This document shows positions 28,768 to 39,468 of a DNA stretch of 64,000 nucleotides, piece after piece (position 1 is the first letter of the stretch; each line of letters starts with the position of its first letter). Both the position numbers and the translations under genes were made by a program. Location: assembly GCF_000364225.2 (NCBI RefSeq), contig NZ_AQFT02000001.1, forward strand, positions 4,049,501 through 4,113,500. Reading direction: 5' to 3'. The notes beneath the pieces were generated by a model. It searched no databases. It had not been told where the DNA came from and saw nothing but the letters and a program-made list of their open reading frames with translations. The DNA comes from Eubacterium plexicaudatum ASF492 (lineage in GTDB: Bacteria; Bacillota; Clostridia; Lachnospirales; Lachnospiraceae).

Positions 28768-29448
28768 TTAAGATTGTTTCTCTTTTCGATCGACCAGCCT
28801 GAATCCGATTCCCCATATGGCCTCTATATAATCTTTGCCGCCTGCTTCCCGCAGTTTTTTGCGCAGATTGCTGATATGCACATTTAACGAATTATCCGTA
28901 CAGTCCGGCGTGTCCCGGCTGATTCGTTCCAATATGACAGAACGGGTTACTACCTGCTCCGGATTTTGTATCAGCAGTTTTAAAATCGCAAATTCCGTTC
29001 TTGTCATTTTCACCGGCTGACCGGACACCCATGACTCGTGAGTCTGCACATCCATTTCCAGTTCCTTCCACCGCAGTACCTTTTTTTCATCCATGACTTT
29101 CCGTTCACGGAACCGGACCGTAATTCGTGCCAGCAGTTCCTGAATATCAAACGGCTTTGTCAGATAATCACACGCTCCATGCAAAAGCAGGTTCACTTTG
29201 TCAGATACCTCTACCTTTGCACTTACTACAATAACCGGAATCCCGTGAATCCTTTCCAGTACTTCTTCTCCGGACAGTCCCGGCAGCATTAAATCCAGCA
29301 AAATCAAATCCGGCCTGCTGCGCTCCAGCAGCATGCACGCTTCTGTTCCGGAATATGCACGCAATGTCCCGTAACCTTCCTTTTTCAGTACTTTTTCCAG
29401 CATATCTCCTATATAAATATCATCGTCAATAATAGCTATCGTTTCCAT
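28768..29448 (-). CDS. OmpR-family response regulator
   Basis: 226 residues with a receiver (IDDDIYIGD, acceptor in LILLDLMLPGLSG, KPFD) and a winged helix ending YIEAIWGIGFRLVD. It heads the cluster regulator - ATPase - permease - kinase, a classical self-regulated module. Confidence 0.92.
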   Translation of the reverse strand: METIAIIDDDIYIGDMLEKVLKKEGYGTLRAYSGTEACMLLERSRPDLILLDLMLPGLSGEEVLERIHGIPVIVVSAKVEVSDKVNLLLHGACDYLTKPFDIQELLARITVRFRERKVMDEKKVLRWKELEMDVQTHESWVSGQPVKMTRTEFAILKLLIQNPEQVVTRSVILERISRDTPDCTDNSLNVHISNLRKKLREAGGKDYIEAIWGIGFRLVDRKEKQS

Positions 29449-29471
29449 ACACGTTCCTTCCGCATGTTCCG

Positions 29472-32400
29472 TTATTCGACTGTGACAACACTGTTGATGC
29501 CACCGCCTTTTTCTCTTCGCTTTGTAACAAGAATCTTTTGATCAATTCGTTCTTTTAATTCCGATACATGAGAAATCACACCGACCAGACGATTTCCTTC
29601 CGTCAGATGCACAAGCGCCTTCATTGCGTGGCTTAATGCTTCTTCGTCCAGAGATCCGAATCCTTCATCTACAAACATGGAATCCATTCGAATTCCGCCG
29701 GCATACGATTGAATCTCATCCGACAGGCCGAGCGCAAGCGACAAAGACGCCTCAAAAGTCTCACCGCCGGACAGTGTCTTAACACTGCGCTGCGTTGCAT
29801 TGTAATGATCAATCACACATAGTTCCAGACCGGCCTTTCCTTTCAGGTTACTGCCGCACTCTTCACGCTTTAACTCATACTGTCCGCTGCTCATTGTCAG
29901 CAGACGGCGGTTTGCACGTATGAGAATCCGGTCAAAATACGCCATCTGAACATAAGTTTCCAGCTCAATCTTCGGCTTTCCGTTCAGCGCACCGTTTGCT
30001 GTGTTCGATAAGGCACGCATCCATATATACTTGTTCTCCACGTGAATCATGTCTTCCTGTTTTTCTTCTACTTTATCATAAATATCCCGGTTGACGGAAT
30101 GCGCATGTTTTTTCCGATCTCTTATTTTTCTTAATTCGGCTTTTTCCTGTAACAAACGTTCTTTTCTTTCCCGTACGATTTCTTCCGCAACCGTTCCTGC
30201 CTCCCCGGCGTCCTGCAGCTGGTTCTGCAGTGTTTCTATGGATGCCAGAAGACGTTCCGTTTTTGTCCTGTGGTCCGTATAATCGGTTTGCGCTTTTTGA
30301 AACGCATCTTCCAGCATTTTTTTTCGTTCACTTAAAACGCGGATTTTTTCTTCCGCCTGTTCTTTGTGCCCGGTTCCGAGCTGTTTGAGCAGTGCGTCAA
30401 TCTTTTCCGCTCCGGCCTGATTCTGTGTTTTCTGACGCTCCAATGCAAGTTCTGCCTGCTGTAACGCATCGGTAATCCGGCGGAGCTTTGTTTGCTGTTT
30501 TGGAATATTTTCTTCCAGTTCCTGTTTTCTGATCCGTCTTTTCTCGTTTTCCAAAAGCCGATCGGATAATTGTATCCGCTTATAATCCAGATCCTGCTCC
30601 GTTTTATCCGCCATAGCAAGCGCCGCTTCCACTGTTGTCAGCTGCGGCAGTTCTTCTTTCCTGCATATGCAAAGACTTTCAATAAGCTGCTTTTTCGTTT
30701 CGCTTTTTCTGTTTTTTACTACTTCCAGCTCCTTCTCTATATCCTGCAGCAGCTGCCGTTTTGACGACAGTATTTGTTCCATATTCCGTTTCTGCGTTTC
30801 AAGCATATCACGTCTTTGTATTTCTTCCGTTATTTTTTCCATACGGCACTGCAGGCTTTGCCTATAGGTTTGTAAAAGCTCCGTTAATTTGTCCGGTTCC
30901 GTCTGCAAATATGCAGCCGGCGGCAATACCATAAATGTTTCGGCATCCGTCAGGACGGCAGCTGCTTTTTGCATATCTGCGGCTATCTGTTTTTCCAGTG
31001 TTTTCCACTGCCCTTTCAGATCTGCCAGACGTTCCTGTTCTTCACCGATCTGCCGATTGATGTTCCGTTTATCTATTTCTTCCGATTCGGCCTGCTGGCG
31101 CAGCTGTTCCAGCTGCTTTTTATCCGCCTGCGCCTGCTGCAGCCGTTCTTCACACCGTTCGGAAATGTGCTGCAGAATGTCTTGCGTATTTTCTTCCCTG
31201 CCATCGGTACACTGCGACAGATGCAGCTGTTCCAAACTGCTGTCCAACTGTCTGCGCTGTTCCCCCAGCTTGCCGGTTACCGCTGCAAGTTCCTCACTTT
31301 TTTGCCTGCATAACAGCTCCAGTTCCTGCTGTTTTTCCACCGCGGCTTTTATGAATCCGTCCAGTTCCTGTTTCTTCTTTTTATGAAGCTGTGCCGTTTT
31401 CGCTTCTGCCTTCTGTTTTGTTTCTTCTGCTTTTAACTGCTGCTGTTTTTCTGCCAGCATTTCGCTGCACTGATTCCGGTCGTCCGGCAATTGGACGCCG
31501 AACAACAGCTGCGACAGCTCATCCGCCCTTTGTCTTTGCTCTTCCAGACGCTGTACCACATGTCCTGCCTGCAGGCTGAACCGTTCTGTTTTTACGGCTG
31601 CTTCGTCCAGCTGCTTTTTTTCCTGTTCCAGCTGTTCTTTGTCCGGCGCCATATCCGGCGCTTCTGCCAGACAGGGATGATGTTTCGAACCGCAGACCGG
31701 GCATGCCATACCTTCCTCCAACCCACGTGCCAGCAGGCCGGCCTGTGCATTCAAAAAGCACTGTTCCAGTTCCTGATAGCGGCATGCTGCCTGTGCTTTC
31801 TCCTTTGCCGCCGCACGATATGCTGCCTGTGTCTGTATCAGTTCTTCCTCCCGCCGGCCGATCTGCTCCAGTTCCTGCAGCAGCAATTTTACGGTATGTT
31901 TCCGCTCGGTCAGTTCTGTTTTCCACTGTTCCAGTTTTAATATGGCAGAATCGGCATCTTTCACTGCTTCCCATTCTGATTTCCATAGATCCAGCTGCTT
32001 TTGATGCTCCTCTGACCGTATCCGCACCAGCTGCAAATCGTCGTCCGATTGTTCCCGTTCTTTTGTCAGCGCCGCAATGCGTTGGCTCTGTTCCCGAAAC
32101 AGGCGCAGCCTGTCCGAAGCTTTCGCTGCTTCGTGCCTGGCCTGTATCTCCGCTTCGCCTGCATTTTTCAGCTGTTCCATCTTAGCATTGCGCCGTTCTT
32201 CCCGTACGGCCAGCGCCTGTGCCTGCTCTTTGTATTCCGCACATGCCGCTTCTGCCTTTTCGATTGCAATCGTTTTATTTTTCTGCTCTTCCGCTTCCTG
32301 CTTTATCAAATCATTCTGTTCGTTCAGTCTGCGTTCCAGTTCTTTTGCCTGTGCCAAAATGGATTCACAGCCTGCCAGCTGTCTGACCTGCCGTTCCAGT

Positions 32401-33739
32401 TCTTCTGTTTTTGTATCGTATCTGTCTCGTTTTGTTTTTCTTCCGACAGTTTTTCCCGAATCTGTGTCCGATTTTCCAATGCCTGCCGCAGCTCTTGCGC
32501 CTGACGGCCGATCTGCGACCGCATGCGCATAAGTTCTTTTTTTTCGTTTTCAAGACGTGCTTTTTCTTCTCCGGCCGATACAAGCGTTTCCAGCTCTTGG
32601 GTATCCGCCCGGATTATCTGCTCCAGCTGCTGCCTGTCTGTTTGCAACTCCATGCGGCGTTCGGATTCCGTTTGATACAACTGCTGCCGCTGCTGCTGCC
32701 GCTCTTTTTCCTTCTGCAGCTGTTCAAATAAGGTAAGATGATCCTGCTGTTCTTTTATCTCCAGTGCAAGCGCCGCGCACTGCTGCGCCTGCTGCCGTGT
32801 CTGCTCCAGACGTTCTTTCGCCGCTTCCAGTTCAGGCTGACACTGTGCCAGCAGACATTTGTTAGCCGCCAGCGTTTCCTGCTGTTCTCTTACTTTGTGA
32901 ATATTTCCGATCAGCTGATCTTCTTTTTGTATGGCTGCCTCCAGCTGTTCCGTCTGCCTGTCCAGCTCCAGCAACGCCTGTGCATCCTCCTCGCACATCT
33001 GTCCGAGCAGTTCCAGTCCTTCGGCAATTCTGCCATCAAACTTCCCTTTGCGCAGTTCCTTCATTTTTTCTGCCGATGGATTCTCTTCCTCACATACTAT
33101 GCCGTCCATATACTGATACATGCTGCGCTTTAGTTCTTCGTATGTGCGCCATTGGATTTTTTCCGCTGCCTTTAACTGATCCTGCAGTTTTTGATAAATA
33201 CCTGTTTTAAAAATCTGCCGGAAAATATCGCTCCGCTCTTCGGTTCCGGCCAGCAGCAGCTTTTGAAAATCTCCCTGTGCAATCATAGCAATCTGCGTAA
33301 ACTGTCTGCGGTCCAGCCCGATCAGTTCCGTTACCGCCCGTGTCACTTCTTTTGCTTTTGTAACCGGTGTTCTTTCGTCCGGATAGATCAGCTCTGCTTC
33401 CGACCTTTGAAGCGTATACCCTTTTCCGCGTCCTTTTGGACGCATATATTCCGGATTTCGTTTGATCGTATACCGTTTTTCGCGATAATCAAACGTAAAT
33501 GTTACAAATGTCGGCTCATCTTCTTTCGCGTACTTGCTGCGGAACATATCCGCACGGCGCACATCTCCGCTCGCCTCCCCATACAGCGCAAACGCAATGG
33601 CATCAAAAATCGTCGTCTTTCCCGCTCCCGTATCACCTGTAATCAAATACAGGCCCTGGCCGCCAAACCGTTCAAAATCAATTTCCGTTCTTTCAGCATA
33701 TGGCCCGAAAGCGCTCATAATGAGCTTTACTGGTTTCAT
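29472..33739 (-). CDS. sbcC: Exonuclease SbcCD subunit C (frameshifted)
   Basis: SMC-like ATPase of the SbcCD (Mre11-Rad50-type) nuclease for hairpin and double-strand-end processing. N-terminus MKPVKLIMSAFGPYAERTEI with Walker A GDTGAGKTTIFDAIAFALYG, long coiled coils, the zinc-hook CPVCGSKHHP, and C-terminal LSGGETFEASLSLALGLSDE and FVDEGFGSLDEEAL. The frame breaks near 32410; one more A in the run at 32408-32412 restores TEELERQVRQLAG and a single frame of about 1,420 residues, longer than the more common 1,050-1,150. It follows sbcD directly. Confidence 0.92.
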
Positions 33740-33771
33740 ATGAACTCCTTTGCCTTTTCTTTCGCTATCTG

Positions 33772-34931
33772 TTATTGGTTCTCTTCCATCAGCTGTCTGA
33801 CAAACGCCAGCTGTTCCTGACTCATTGGCTGATTATTCTGCAGCTCATAAAATTCCGCAAATATTTCCGTTTCCGATTTTTGTCGAATACGGTCGGCCAT
33901 TTCAATCATGTGGTTTTGCTTTGTACGGGCATTGTCATAAACCAGCTGCATCAAATTCGGATAAATAATCCGCAGTTTCTGCAGCCCGTCGGGTACATCT
34001 TCTTCATCGGTCAGCGTAATCTGTACATAATCGTCGGTATTTGTACCTTCATAAAAAGAACGTGCCGTAACTTCCAAATACGTTCCACGTATTTTACGCA
34101 TATCATGAAGCGGTGTTAATGGAACGGTATGCAGCAAAATCTGTCCCTTTTCCTTACATTCCACTACAACAACTGCTTTTTCCTGATTCGCTTCCGAAAA
34201 AGAATATTTTAACGGCGTCCCGCAGTAGCGTATCGTTTCCCGTTTTACGAACTGCGGACTGTGCAGATGGCCAAGCGCGACATAATCAAACGCGTCAAAC
34301 ACTTCCGCATCCACATTGTCAATCCCTCCGACGGAGATATCTTCCGAATCGCACCGCCCCGCACCCGTTACAAATTGATGTGCCACAAGGATATTGCGTT
34401 TTTCACTGTTGATATCCATCCGTTCAATCGCTGTTTTTACCGCATCGTGATAACTTTGCGGCAGCTCCATTTCTTTTTCGTTTCCGACGCTGACTCTGCT
34501 TCCGTTTCCAGGACATGACGCACGGCGGAAGGCTTTAGAAACGGCAGCAGATGAATATCCAGCTCTCCGTATTCGTCCGTCAGCGTAATTTTTGCGGCCC
34601 TGCCATCATAAACCGGTGATACATATACGCCCCTGCCGCCCATTAACTGTGCTCCGAATGCAATTCGCTCCGGCGAATCATGATTGCCGCTTACCGCAAA
34701 TACTTTTATCCCGCAATCTGCCAGTTTTGTCAGAAACCGATCAAATACCTTTACCGCTTCGGCGGAAGGAACCGGTTTATCATAAATATCACCTGCAATC
34801 AAAATACCGTCTGCCTGTTCTGCTTTTGCTATTTCCCGGATTTGATTTAGAATCGGAATCTGGTCTTCTATCATAGAACATTCATTAACACGTTTCCCTA
34901 TATGCAGATCTGCGATGTGAAGAAATTTCAT
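33772..34931 (-). CDS. sbcD: Exonuclease SbcCD subunit D (frameshifted)
   Basis: Mre11-type nuclease subunit. Metal motifs IADLHIGKR, IAGDIYDKPVPS, VSGNHDSPER, LVAHQFV and GHLHSPQ are present. The frame is lost after ASETKKK; one more base in the A5 run (34474-34478) gives SETKKEMELPQSYHDAV and a 386-residue protein of standard length. It lies 32 bases upstream of sbcC. Confidence 0.92.
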
Positions 34932-35255
34932 ATACAGCCTCTTTTCTGTGGAATACTACAGTTGTATCCGTCGTTTATCCGACTTCTTTTTGGTGACATT
35001 ATACCGAATCACTATGTTGAATTCAATATCTTTGCAGGCAATATTACGGATTTTTGCAGTAAATGCAAAACTATTCCGACAGGCGCAAAGTCTGACTATG
35101 ATAAGCTTAAGTAGATGACATTGGGTGTTAACAATAACAGAAAACCAAGCTTTACACTTTACACTACTGCGTTAACACGCTATAATGTTTGTAGCAATAA
35201 CACTACCTGCATTTTATAATAAGATAATGCAAACTAAGAAAAGGAGACTATAAGC
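34932..35255. other. Intergenic region with the NSS transporter promoter
   Basis: TTTACA, 17 bases, TATAAT (about 35157-35186) followed by TTTGTAGCAATAACAC, similar to the island promoter at 21484-21512. Upstream, bases 35050-35110 hold a sequence loosely like a c-di-GMP-I aptamer, too incomplete to call. No gene is supported. Confidence 0.55.
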
Positions 35256-36619
35256 ATGGAAAGAGAAAAGTTAGGATCGCGCATGGGATTTATTTTATTG
35301 TCTGCAGGCTGCGCGATTGGAATCGGAAATGTATGGCGGTTCCCCTACATTGCAGGCGTTTATGGCGGTGGTGCATTCGTGCTTTTTTATCTGTTTTTCC
35401 TTGTGATTATGGGGATTCCCGTTATGACAATGGAATTTGCAGTCGGCCGTGCCAGCCGCAGAAGCGTTATCCGCGGCTTTGAAACACTGGAAAAACCGGG
35501 ACAAAAATGGCATCTGCACGGCTATCTCGGTATGGCAGGCAATTACCTGCTGATGATGTTTTATACTACCGTAACCGGCTGGATGCTGTATTACTTTTAT
35601 CAGATGCTGACCGGAAAGTTTCAGGGAAAAAATACGGATCAGGTAGGACAGATGTTTATGGATATGCTTGCCAGTCCGCAAATTCTGACCGGAACGACGA
35701 TCGTCGTCGTCGCTGCCGGTATATTTATCTGTTCGATCGGACTGCAGAAAGGCGTAGAGCGGATTACAAAGATTATGATGAGTCTGCTGCTTGGCATTAT
35801 TATTATCCTGGCAGTTCACAGCTGTTTGTTGAAAGGCGGAGCGGAAGGATTAAAGTTTTATCTGCTTCCGGATTTTGGTAAAATGAAAGAAGCCGGTGTG
35901 TGGGAGACCATTACGGCTGCCATGAACCAGGCATTTTTTACGCTGAGCCTTGGGATTGGCTCCATGGGCATTTTTGGCAGTTATATTGATAAAAACGAAG
36001 CCTTTTAGGAGAATCCGTTAATATTGCCGTACTGGACACCTTTGTTGCATTTGTATCCGGCCTGATTATCTTTCCGGCCTGTTTCGCATTCGGTATCAGT
36101 CCGGATCAGGGTCCGAAGCTGATTTTCGTCACACTGCCAAATATTTTTAACAGTATGGCAGCCGGCCGGCTCTGGGGCACGCTGTTTTTTGTCTTTATGT
36201 CATTTGCGGCATTTTCCACCATACTGGCCGTATTTGAAAATATTATTTCCTGTGGAATGGATTTATTTCACTGGACGAGAAAGAAATCATGTATGATTAA
36301 CCTTATCGCACTGACTCTTTTATCTTTGCCATGTGCGCTTGGTTTTAATCTGCTTGCGGCATTCCAGCCGCTTGGCCCGGACAGTACGGTGTTAGATCTG
36401 GAAGATTTTCTCGTGAGCAACGTTATACTGCCAATCGGCGCCTTATGTTATCTTTTGTTTTGTGTCACGCGGTTTGGATGGGGATTTGATTCGTACTTAG
36501 AAGAAACAAATACCGGAGAAGGACTAAAGCTCCCTCGTCAGATACGTGTTTATGTGACTTATATTCTGCCTGTCCTGTTATTCTTTTTAATTTTAAAAGG
36601 ACTGCTTGATCGTTTTTAA
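35256..36619 (+). CDS. Sodium:neurotransmitter symporter-family transporter (frameshifted)
   Basis: NSS/SLC6 family sodium-dependent amino-acid-type carrier. TM1 has the unwound IGNVWRFPYIAGVYGGGAF motif; about 11-12 membrane segments follow. The frame stops at 36008 after DKNEAF; one more T in TTTT at 36003-36006 converts TTT TAG into TTT TTA and continues LGESVNIAVLDTFVAFVSG up to 36619, giving about 454 residues, the normal size. A start at 35256 is preceded by AAGGAG. Confidence 0.9.
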
Positions 36620-36625
36620 TGATTT

Positions 36626-36664
36626 GGAGGAACAACCGCACAAAGCGGCGTTCCTCCTTCTTTT
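36626..36664 (+). terminator. Rho-independent terminator
   Basis: GGAGGAAC ... GTTCCTCC followed by TTCTTTT, between convergent genes. Confidence 0.8.
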
Positions 36665-36669
36665 AACAT

Positions 36670-37314
36670 TTATACATGTATCCTGCCAATGACTTCGCTT
36701 AGTTTTTCCGCCAATACGGCATGTGCTTGCGGCATCAGATGCAGCGAATCCGCCGCAGATGGCCGGACAAACTGAGCCGCATCGAAAAAAATGCAGCCTT
36801 GTCTTTCCGCAACCTGGCGATAATATGTTGGAAATTGTTTCGATTTTTCGGCCGCATCCGCAGCAAATGCAAATCCAAAAGACAACCTGGCAATATCCTG
36901 TCCGATCCGGGGCGGTGAAACCAGAATCACCTGCGGCTGAAATCCCTGTTTTTCCTGTGTAAAGTTGCGTATTACTTCTACCAACGTCTCCACACCTTCC
37001 GCGATCTGCCTGACGGAAAGCTGAAACGTCTGCTTTAAATCGTTGCTTCCAAGCATCAGAATTACAAGATCTACCGGCTTGTGCGAATTCAGACATGGAC
37101 GCAGATAATCCAATCCGTTTTTCCAGCCGTCCACCGGATCATCATGCACCGTAGTCCGCCCGTTGCATCCTTCTTCAATCACTCGATAGCCGTCCCCGAG
37201 CAGTCTGCCAAGTCGTCCTGTCCAGCGGATATCCGATGCATAACGCATTCCATTCAAAGGGTTGTAACCATAAGTATTGGAATCCCCATAACAAAGAACC
37301 GTTTTTTCTGCCAT
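36670..37314 (-). CDS. SGNH/GDSL hydrolase (arylesterase-like)
   Basis: 214 residues with all four SGNH blocks: CYGDSNTYGY (nucleophile Ser), EEGCNGRTT, LGSNDLK and DSLHLMPQAH (catalytic Asp-His). Intracellular, no signal peptide. Acts on ester substrates; the specific one is unknown. Confidence 0.9.
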   Translation of the reverse strand: MAEKTVLCYGDSNTYGYNPLNGMRYASDIRWTGRLGRLLGDGYRVIEEGCNGRTTVHDDPVDGWKNGLDYLRPCLNSHKPVDLVILMLGSNDLKQTFQLSVRQIAEGVETLVEVIRNFTQEKQGFQPQVILVSPPRIGQDIARLSFGFAFAADAAEKSKQFPTYYRQVAERQGCIFFDAAQFVRPSAADSLHLMPQAHAVLAEKLSEVIGRIHV

Positions 37315-37343
37315 ATTTCCTCCCGTTTCCGTTCCATCTGTTG

Positions 37344-38100
37344 TTACCTGTTATAAATTTCATATGCAACATAAGTATGACTGCTATGATATCCCAGTTT
37401 TTCAGCTAATGCCGCAGACCATGGATTCTGCGCATCCCAGCTCGGATACAGGCCTTTTTTCAGACATTCCAAAATAAGCTTTGCCCCACAGGCATATGCC
37501 AGTCCTTTTCTTCTGTGGTCCTCTCTTGTGTCAATTTCTATCTCAATCCCTTCGTGATATCTGCTGTAAGATGACGCACCCGCCACAATTTCCGTATCCT
37601 GAAAAGCCACTACGCCCAATCCCCATTTTTGATATGTATCATAATCTTTAAATTGCGATACCAGATCAGATGCCCATGCCTGCGTCCTGCACAATGCGTA
37701 TTCCTGCTGTCCTAACGGTTTTAACTCATAACCCTTTGGCAGCTCCCTGACCGCCTGCTGCAATTGACGCACATCAAACGCATCTTTTTCTTTTTTAAAG
37801 GCATATCTTAACACTTTTTTTGCCATATCCTCGTAATACCGTTCAATCAGCGCCGCCCATTCTTCATTTTGCGGAACAACAATCATAAATTGCCGCAAAC
37901 ATTTCTTCCTGTCGGCCAGCAGCTTTTCATCCGGTTTTCCCGCACAGAAGACAAAATCTCCCAATATCGCCATTGCCGCATCTTCCGCGGCATTCGTGTG
38001 TATTTCTCCCATCACCCCCTGTAAACAGGACCATATGATGGACTCATCCCAGTTTACAAATAAATTTTTATATTTTCGTTCAAGTTGTATCCCCTATCAT
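37344..38100 (-). CDS. GNAT acetyltransferase (probable N-terminal frameshift)
   Basis: C-terminal GNAT fold with EIEIDTREDHRRKGLAYACG (acetyl-CoA site). The frame conserved in this family continues upstream of the usual start choice (GTG 38015): LFVNWDESIIWSCLQGVMG, but no start codon exists in that frame before a stop. Removing one C from CCCC at 38091-38094 places ATG 38100 in frame (MIGIQLERKYKN) and gives 251 residues. So the true start is probably 38100 and the sequence carries one extra base. Confidence 0.75.
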
Positions 38101-38179
38101 CGTTCGGACATCCGTATATAAAAATTCCATGTGTCAGAGATTAACGGACTCTTCCACATGGAATTTCCAAAATTTACCT

Positions 38180-38683
38180 TTAAACCTCCATTAAGGAAGA
38201 TTTAAATATAACATTCCGGTATTTCATTAACGCTCCGAGTAATATCATTCCTAAAATTCCGCAGGATATGATCTCGCCCAGGCCAACCGTCAGCATAAAA
38301 TACGGAATAGACCCCTCAAATTGATATACATAAGCAAGAATAAACGGAACAATCAGCGTATTTGCCAATATTGGCACAACCGGAGCTGCCAGTTTATATT
38401 TACGCAGCAGATATGTGCCCACCGCTCCAATCAGCGTTGCCAGACTGCCAAATGCAATATCCAGCGGCATACATCCGGTCAGAAGATTGCTAAGTACGCA
38501 GCCAATGGTAAGTCCGGGAATCGCTGCCGGTGTAAAAAACGGCAGCACGGTCAGCGCCTCCGAAAACCGCACCTGAATCGCATAATTTGCGAGTCCCAGC
38601 GCATTTGCAAGCAGCGTCAGCACAACATACAATGCCGCAATCATTGCTGCCTGCGTAATAAACAGTACTTTTTTGTCTCTCAT
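38180..38683 (-). CDS. queT: Queuosine precursor transporter QueT
   Basis: 167 residues, five to six membrane helices, QueT-type ECF S component (VRFSEALTVLPFFTPAAIPG and GCVLSNLL are typical). It takes up a queuosine precursor with an ECF module encoded elsewhere. A preQ1-I-like riboswitch in its leader supports the assignment. Confidence 0.9.
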   Translation of the reverse strand: MRDKKVLFITQAAMIAALYVVLTLLANALGLANYAIQVRFSEALTVLPFFTPAAIPGLTIGCVLSNLLTGCMPLDIAFGSLATLIGAVGTYLLRKYKLAAPVVPILANTLIVPFILAYVYQFEGSIPYFMLTVGLGEIISCGILGMILLGALMKYRNVIFKSSLMEV

Positions 38684-38692
38684 ATTTTCTCT

Positions 38693-38733
38693 CCTTTAGT
38701 TTTGTTTTAGGTGAGGAAGGTCTCGAACTCACC
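38693..38733 (-). promoter_or_regulatory. PreQ1-I riboswitch
   Basis: Minus strand GGTGAG, loop TTCGAGACCTTC, CTCACC, then the A-rich tail TAAAACAAAACTAA running into the GGAG ribosome binding site of queT. This matches the preQ1-I stem, loop and AAAACTAA tail, and suggests translational control. Confidence 0.8.
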
Positions 38734-38772
38734 GTTTATATTGGAACCACCTTGTCTGAGATTGTTCGTGAA

Positions 38773-38802
38773 ATTATTATAAACAAAAAAAGAAAATGTC
38801 AA
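38773..38802 (-). promoter_or_regulatory. Promoter of queT
   Basis: Minus strand TTGACA (38797-38802) and TATAAT/AATAAT at 38773-38781 with 15-18 spacing, just upstream of the riboswitch. Confidence 0.55.
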
Positions 38803-38915
38803 GAGTCAGTTATCCCCCGGTTTATGAAATAAGTCGTGCAGAAAAGGAATCCTCACTTTTCTCAACACGACTTATTTTCATTGGAATCGGAAACACATGT
38901 CAGTTGCTGCAAACA

Positions 38916-39176
38916 TCAAATAGCTGTTCCTGCGCCTTCACAGGAAATAGAATAATGTGTCCACTTGCCCTCTTTTCGACCGACTACAACACCGGAATCA
39001 CATAGAATCTTCATATGATGCGATAAGGTGGGTTGTGTCACATTCAGTTCTTCCAGCAGCTTGCAGCCACATTTCTCACCCGCAGCAAGCATTTTTAATA
39101 TCCGTATGCGATTTTCATCACAAAATGCTTTGAAAATGACAGCCATATTCTTTTCATCGAGCACCGACTCCGTCAC
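38916..39176 (-). CDS. ArsR-family regulator
   Basis: 86-residue winged-helix repressor. GEKCGCKLLEELNVTQPTLS and HHMKILCDSGVVVGRKEGKW carry the metal-binding CxC and recognition helix typical of arsenical sensors. The C-terminus ends earlier than most relatives; an alternative frame (QEQLFDVCSN) continues past the stop, so a frameshift near 38925 is possible. No ars genes are adjacent. Confidence 0.85.
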   Translation of the reverse strand: MTESVLDEKNMAVIFKAFCDENRIRILKMLAAGEKCGCKLLEELNVTQPTLSHHMKILCDSGVVVGRKEGKWTHYSISCEGAGTAI

Positions 39177-39468
39177 CTCCTACAAACAACTGTCCTTATT
39201 ATACACATCACATAGAAAAATGTCAATCTGATATTTGTAATCAATGATTGTTGCAGGATATATGATGACGTGCTATACTTAGAACAGAAATTACCGAAGG
39301 GGCATTTGTGACAGCTTATTTCAATATTGATTTATTTTTTAACCATTACAATTCTTTATTCGGACAGTCAGGATTATGTAAGAATGAAATTGGAGACACC
39401 TAACTTATTGAGATGATAATCATTCGAAATAATTTAAATCTATAAAAATCACTATTGGAGGCAGCCTT
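39177..39468. other. Intergenic region, nothing recognised
   Basis: AT-rich sequence between divergent genes with no clear promoter elements or ORFs beyond ribosome-binding-like GGAGGC before 39469. Confidence 0.35.

Noticed and set aside
30889-33820. Long plus-strand ORFs opposite sbcC
   Set aside because: Shadow frames caused by Gln/Glu/Leu-rich coiled-coil codons on the minus strand; Cys/Ser/Phe-rich low-complexity products.
35040-35110. c-di-GMP-I (GEMM)-like sequence GCAAAAC ... GCGCAAAG before the NSS gene
   Set aside because: Lacks half of the first stem and the tetraloop receptor pattern; similarity is too short to call an aptamer.
34902-35114. 70-codon ORF in the intergenic region after sbcD
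   Set aside because: Partly antisense to sbcD, no ribosome binding site, no domain; overlaps promoter DNA.
38733-38760. T-box-like GGTGG sequence in the queT leader
   Set aside because: No T-box core or terminator pair; the preQ1-I aptamer explains the leader.
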